Of a stretch of 64,000 nucleotides of DNA, positions 60,442-64,000 are shown piece by piece. Every line of letters starts with the position of its first letter. Positions within the stretch are counted from its first letter, which is position 1. Under the pieces are notes generated by a model. The model did no database searches, was not told where the DNA came from, and was given only the letters and a program-made list of their open reading frames with translations. This DNA comes from Mycolicibacter senuensis (GTDB lineage: Bacteria > Actinomycetota > Actinomycetes > Mycobacteriales > Mycobacteriaceae): assembly GCF_003284925.1 (NCBI RefSeq), contig NZ_QMEX01000004.1:37610-101609 (forward strand), in the 5' to 3' direction. The translations under genes were made by a program, and so were the position numbers.

Positions 60442-62823
60442 CTAACCGAGCGCGTTGCCGATCACGCCATCGGCTTGCAGGGCGGCGACCTCGGCCTCGG
60501 TGAAACCCAGCTCGCGCAGCAGTTCGTGGTTGTGTTCACCGAGCAACGGCGCCGGGCGACGGTGGCACCGGCTGGGCCCGTGCGTCGAACGCACCGGCAG
60601 CGTGCTGTGCCGCACCGTCGGGTTCACCGGGTGGGCGACATCTTCGAAGAAGCCGCGATGCGCCAACTGTGGCGATTCGGCCTGTCGGTGCGGTTGCACA
60701 GCTTTAGCCACCGGAATCCCGGCCGGCCAGAGCAACTCGACGATCTCATCGCCACTGCGTTCGGCGCACCAGGCGCCGAGCCGGGAGTCGATGAGATCGT
60801 GGTGTTCGCGCCGTCCCGCTGCGGTCGCCAGGCTCGGGTCGGCCGCCCAGGCCGGTCGACCCAGTGCCTCGCAGAGCGCGATCCACTGTTCGTCGGTGCT
60901 GATCGCCACTGCGACCCAGCTGTCAAGCCGGCCGAACTCGTCGATATCGGAAGTGCGGTACAGGTTTTGCGGTGCTGCGGTCGGACCCCGATTGCCGTCG
61001 CGCTGTAACAGTGCGCCGTAGGCGGAGTACTCGATCACCTGCTCGGCGGCGACGTTGAGGGCCGCATCGACCATCGCCGCTTCCACCAGGATCCCTTCGC
61101 CGGTACGACGACGATGCTCCAGCGCCAACAGCAGCGCGTTGAGCGCGTGCACGCCCGCGTTCGGATCGCCCACCGAATACGGCTCGTACGGGTTGCGGTC
61201 GGGGAAGCCGGTCAGCCAGCTCACGCCGGCGGCGGCCTCGATCGCGTAGGCGAACGCCGGATTGTCACGCCACGGCCCGTCGAGCCCGAAGCCGGGCATC
61301 CGCAACAAGATCGCGTCGGACCGCAACCGGCGGACCGTGTCGAAATCCAAACCGATCTGCTCGAGCACCCGCGGGGTGAAATTCTCCACGATCACATCCG
61401 CGGTCGCGACCAGCTTCCGCAGAATCTCGCGGCCGGCCTCCCGACGCAGGTCCGTCGTGAGCCCCCGCTTGTTGGTGTTCAGCGCCGAGAAGATCGGTGA
61501 ACGCTCCCACCATTGCGGTTCACTGGCCGGGATTCCGGCGATGAGCCGGGTGCCGTCGGGTTTGCCGGTCGATTCGATATGGATGACGTCGGCGCCGAGC
61601 ATGGCCAGCAGATGGGTGCAGCTCGGGCCGGCCCAGAACGTCGTCAGGTCGAGCACCCGAAGGCCGCTGAACGGCCCGGCGTCGTGCTGCTCACCCCCAC
61701 CGGCAACACGTGCTGGTGGCGGCGTCGAACGGTAATGCTCGGTATGCTCGCCGAGACGCGGCGCCGGCTGTGGGGGTCCCCAGCCCAGTTGCGGCATCCG
61801 ATAGGGGCGATCGGGCTGGATGAATCCGCCGCGCGGGTTGGTGACGAAGACCTGTCGCGCCTGGAAGTGATCCAGTTCGGTGACGTTGGCGCCGTTGCCG
61901 ACCGGGGCGTTGGGGATCCGGAACGCGGTGGCCAGATCCCGGATCTCCTCGACGGTCTGCTCTTTGAACCAGGCGTAGATCTCCTCGGCCTTCTCGTTGG
62001 CCTGCTCGGTGATCGACAGCGGCGAGTCCTCGTCGATCCACTCGGGATGCCCGGTCATCGCGCACAGGTCGAACCATTGCTGGGCGGTGCCGCACCCGAC
62101 ATCGACCAGGCCGTCCTTGGCGGAGGCGATACCGGGCACGGTGAGCCTGCGAGTGTCGCGCCAGGGCTTGTCGAGCATCTCGAAGTAGGTCACCGGGTAG
62201 TAGGTCAGGCCCATGATCTGTGTCTCGAGCATCGACAGGTCCAACAGGTCACCACGGTCGCGGCGGGCGAACCACGATGCCAGGGTCAGCGCACTGGCGT
62301 AGGCGCCGGCGAGGTACTCGCCGATCTGTCCGCCGACGAATGCCGGTGGCCGGTCCTGCGATCCGCGCCCGATCCCGAAGATGCCACCCGACCACGCCTG
62401 CAGGGTGAATTCGGTGGCCGGCCGATCGCTCCACGGACCATCCAGGCCGAACGGCGTGATCGCGGTGACGATCAGATGCGGATGGTCGCGGGTGATCTGG
62501 TGGGGCGCAAACGCCGGGTGCTCGGCCAGCGCCGATCCGCGCGACCAGATGACGGCGTCGGCGCCGGAGAGCAACCGGTCCACGAGCGCGGTGCCGGATT
62601 CGGGATCGGTGACGACGCTGCGTTTGCCGCCGGACAGAAAGCTGAACAATGCCCCTTCGCCGGCGGTATCGGCACCCGAGGCCGACCAGTACCGCAGTGG
62701 ATCGCCCTGCGGCGGCTCGACTTTGATGACTTCCGCGCCGCCGTCGGCCAGCATCTTGGTGCAGTAGGCCCCGGCGATCCCGGTGGAGAGATCGATGACC
62801 GTGAAGCCGTCGAGCGGTGTCAC
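60442..62823 (-). CDS. Fused two-domain CaiB/BaiF (class III) CoA transferase
   Basis: 793 residues from GTG 62823, double the normal length. Domain 1 (about 1-365) opens LDGFTVIDLSTGIAGAYCTK and domain 2 (about 383-793) opens FSGLRVLDLTTFWAGPSCTH. Class III transferases move CoA between acids through an Asp anhydride. Domain 2 keeps the Asp (Asp586 in EAAMVDAALNVA, matching the FRC block AMQDAVLN). Domain 1 has Glu200 (LSMLETQIM) there. So the halves are probably not equivalent, with domain 2 the catalytic one. The enzyme probably forms an intramolecular pseudo-dimer. Confidence 0.9.
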   Translation of the reverse strand: MTPLDGFTVIDLSTGIAGAYCTKMLADGGAEVIKVEPPQGDPLRYWSASGADTAGEGALFSFLSGGKRSVVTDPESGTALVDRLLSGADAVIWSRGSALAEHPAFAPHQITRDHPHLIVTAITPFGLDGPWSDRPATEFTLQAWSGGIFGIGRGSQDRPPAFVGGQIGEYLAGAYASALTLASWFARRDRGDLLDLSMLETQIMGLTYYPVTYFEMLDKPWRDTRRLTVPGIASAKDGLVDVGCGTAQQWFDLCAMTGHPEWIDEDSPLSITEQANEKAEEIYAWFKEQTVEEIRDLATAFRIPNAPVGNGANVTELDHFQARQVFVTNPRGGFIQPDRPYRMPQLGWGPPQPAPRLGEHTEHYRSTPPPARVAGGGEQHDAGPFSGLRVLDLTTFWAGPSCTHLLAMLGADVIHIESTGKPDGTRLIAGIPASEPQWWERSPIFSALNTNKRGLTTDLRREAGREILRKLVATADVIVENFTPRVLEQIGLDFDTVRRLRSDAILLRMPGFGLDGPWRDNPAFAYAIEAAAGVSWLTGFPDRNPYEPYSVGDPNAGVHALNALLLALEHRRRTGEGILVEAAMVDAALNVAAEQVIEYSAYGALLQRDGNRGPTAAPQNLYRTSDIDEFGRLDSWVAVAISTDEQWIALCEALGRPAWAADPSLATAAGRREHHDLIDSRLGAWCAERSGDEIVELLWPAGIPVAKAVQPHRQAESPQLAHRGFFEDVAHPVNPTVRHSTLPVRSTHGPSRCHRRPAPLLGEHNHELLRELGFTEAEVAALQADGVIGNALG

Positions 62824-62827
62824 GACC

Positions 62828-63793
62828 TCAACTGTCCTTGCTGCGACTGGATTTGCTCAACCTGAAGTCGGGCGGGAACCTCGAGTCGTTGTCCTTGACC
62901 GCTCCGGACAGGCCGGACTCGATGGCCTCATCGAGCATCAGGTCTCCCGCGTCGGGGGCCACCCCGGAGCCCATCGACTCGAAGAACGCCGACAGCAGGC
63001 TGCCCATGTACTCGCCCTGGTGCTGCTTGTAGACCTCGAAGAACATCTTCTGCATGAACACTGTGTCGACGGGGCGGTTGCGAGCGCACGCCAGCGCATA
63101 CTTGTCGACCTCGGCCTCGAGCTGATCGCGCGAGACCACCTTGTTGAGGAAGTTGCACTTCTCCATGTCGGCGGCGGTGAAAGGCCTTCCGGTGAAAACC
63201 ATCTCGGAGAACTTGCGCAGCCCCATCATCTGCACCCACGTCCACATCCGCGGCCCCCACCCGTAGTAGCGGAACGACGGGTGGCCGAACAGGGCGTCGT
63301 CGGAGGAGATCACCAGATCGGCGTCGGCGGCCTGGTAGAAGTGCCAGCCGTAGCAGTAGCCCTTGGCCTCGACGATGCTGATCTTCTTGAGCTCCTGCAG
63401 CGGCCGGTTGCCGGCCTGCACGTTCGCGTACCAGGCGCTGATCGTCGCGCCGTTACGGAAAGTCCCCTTCGGCGGATAGTTGACGTCGGTGCCCTCCAAG
63501 CGCAGTTCCGCCAACCGCTTCTCGGGCTCATCGACACCTTCCATGAACTCCGGCAGGTCGGCGCCGCTGCCCAAGTTGTCTCCGACACCACGGATCACCA
63601 CCACCTTGACGTCGTTGTCGACGCTGGCGCCGCGCAGCAGGTCCGCATACCGCAGCCGCGCGGACGATGTTGGCGCATTGAGGTATTCCGGCCGGTCGAA
63701 AGTGATGGTGGCGATCTTGGTGGCCGGGTCCTTGTGGTAGCGGATGATCTCCTCGGCGGACGGCCGGCCCGAGTCCGTGCGCGTGTCTGACAT
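62828..63793 (-). CDS. Enoyl-CoA hydratase/isomerase family (crotonase), long form
   Basis: 321 residues, AAGGAGC upstream of ATG 63793. Features: GVGDNLGSGADLPEFM, KGYCYGWHFYQAADADLVIS and FRYYGWGPRMWTWVQMMG. An insertion of about 40 residues after the first oxyanion block and a long C-terminal tail with SKSSRSKDS make it longer than usual. The active site is rich in Tyr and Trp and lacks the normal Glu pair, so it is likely not a plain hydratase. 4 bases before the CoA transferase. Confidence 0.88.
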   Translation of the reverse strand: MSDTRTDSGRPSAEEIIRYHKDPATKIATITFDRPEYLNAPTSSARLRYADLLRGASVDNDVKVVVIRGVGDNLGSGADLPEFMEGVDEPEKRLAELRLEGTDVNYPPKGTFRNGATISAWYANVQAGNRPLQELKKISIVEAKGYCYGWHFYQAADADLVISSDDALFGHPSFRYYGWGPRMWTWVQMMGLRKFSEMVFTGRPFTAADMEKCNFLNKVVSRDQLEAEVDKYALACARNRPVDTVFMQKMFFEVYKQHQGEYMGSLLSAFFESMGSGVAPDAGDLMLDEAIESGLSGAVKDNDSRFPPDFRLSKSSRSKDS

Positions 63794-63808
63794 TGGTGTT
63801 GTGCTCCT

Positions 63809-64000
63809 TCAGCTGAACGGACTGGTGGTCAAAACTTTGTGGCCATCTTCGGTGATCAGAACCGCCTCGCGCCCGAACACCGCGCCGACACCGGGCTCGA
63901 ACACATACCCGGTGACGGCCAGCACCATTCCCGGTTCGAGCCGTTCGGCGCCGGCGGTCTGCGGCAGCCGCGCCGAGACCACCGGCGGGTCGAAACCCAT
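63809..64000 (-). CDS. M24 (Xaa-Pro peptidase-like) family protein, C-terminal end only
   Basis: The last 63 residues of a gene that continues beyond the right edge; the Met at 64000 may be internal. LEPGMVLAVTGYVFEPGVG and GREAVLITEDGHKVLTTSPF match the C-terminal end of creatinase/aminopeptidase-fold proteins. The metal Glu of the usual EPG-I-Y block is not seen (TGYVFEPG), while GREAV keeps the later Glu. Members in steroid clusters may be non-peptidase. Assignment rests on a short piece. Confidence 0.65.
   Translation of the reverse strand: MGFDPPVVSARLPQTAGAERLEPGMVLAVTGYVFEPGVGAVFGREAVLITEDGHKVLTTSPFS

Overview
The window looks like a chromosomal catabolic region of a Mycobacterium/Mycolicibacterium-type actinomycete. 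The evidence is very high GC, frequent GTG starts, ATGA and GTGA stop/start overlaps, two SDRs of the mycofactocin-coupled type, a 13E12-type (DUF222-HNH) endonuclease remnant, a VapBC pair, and dense fadD/fadE/echA/P450/amidohydrolase_2 content. No rRNA, tRNA, phage, IS element or CRISPR array was seen.

Layout. Bases 1-13623 hold a partial thiolase and an amidohydrolase on +. On - are an SDR, SnoaL-like, DUF35, Ltp2-like thiolase, FadE34-like ACAD, epimerase, IclR, two SDRs and an amidohydrolase divergent from an AraC regulator. Between IclR and the epimerase lie the stumps of two genes (SnoaL-like and zinc alcohol dehydrogenase). A 57-bp tandem repeat (three copies) follows AraC. Bases 14277-21104 are a compact - strand operon: echA, amidohydrolase, FadD19-like ligase, amidohydrolase and an ACAD pair. 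Bases 21244-33586 hold echA plus a frameshifted SDR, a TetR regulator, thiolase, thioesterase and echA on -, then three echA and three CoA-ligase genes head to tail on +. I read a shared 19-bp TetR-type operator at 3219, 21149, 22861 and 26583, so I infer one TetR regulon spanning about 23 kb.

Bases 33678-35836 are accessory: a frameshifted 13E12 endonuclease behind a near-consensus SOS box, and a VapBC pair whose toxin lacks its first catalytic Asp. Bases 35815-43266 form a second beta-oxidation module (SDR-thiolase-ACAD-GntR, divergent from ACAD-SDR-CoA ligase) around a perfect 7-5-7 palindrome.

Bases 43261-50026 are the most unusual part. A - strand operon encodes a 34-residue Trp-rich membrane peptide, a VWA protein, a NorQ/CbbQ-type MoxR ATPase, a 43-residue membrane peptide, a polytopic membrane protein of a family I do not recognise, a single-span protein and a P450. 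A near-identical paralog of the polytopic protein, a TetR regulator and a Bfd-like [2Fe-2S] protein lie upstream. Three TGACTTNNGTCA sites flag these units. There is no nitric oxide reductase or Rubisco here, so the MoxR/VWA pair probably matures a different, undescribed membrane enzyme.

Bases 50033-64000 hold CoA ligases, an amidohydrolase, echA and a third TetR with GAGAAT/ATTCTC palindromes, then a + strand P450-P450-SDR-phosphotransferase operon. A - strand fused CoA-transferase, echA and a truncated M24 peptidase-like gene close the window. Overall the genes fit uptake-to-CoA-ester chemistry: oxygenation by P450s, CoA activation, dehydrogenation, hydration or ring hydrolysis, and thiolytic or retro-aldol cleavage of a hydrophobic, perhaps alicyclic or steroid-like substrate. 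The substrate itself cannot be read from the sequence.
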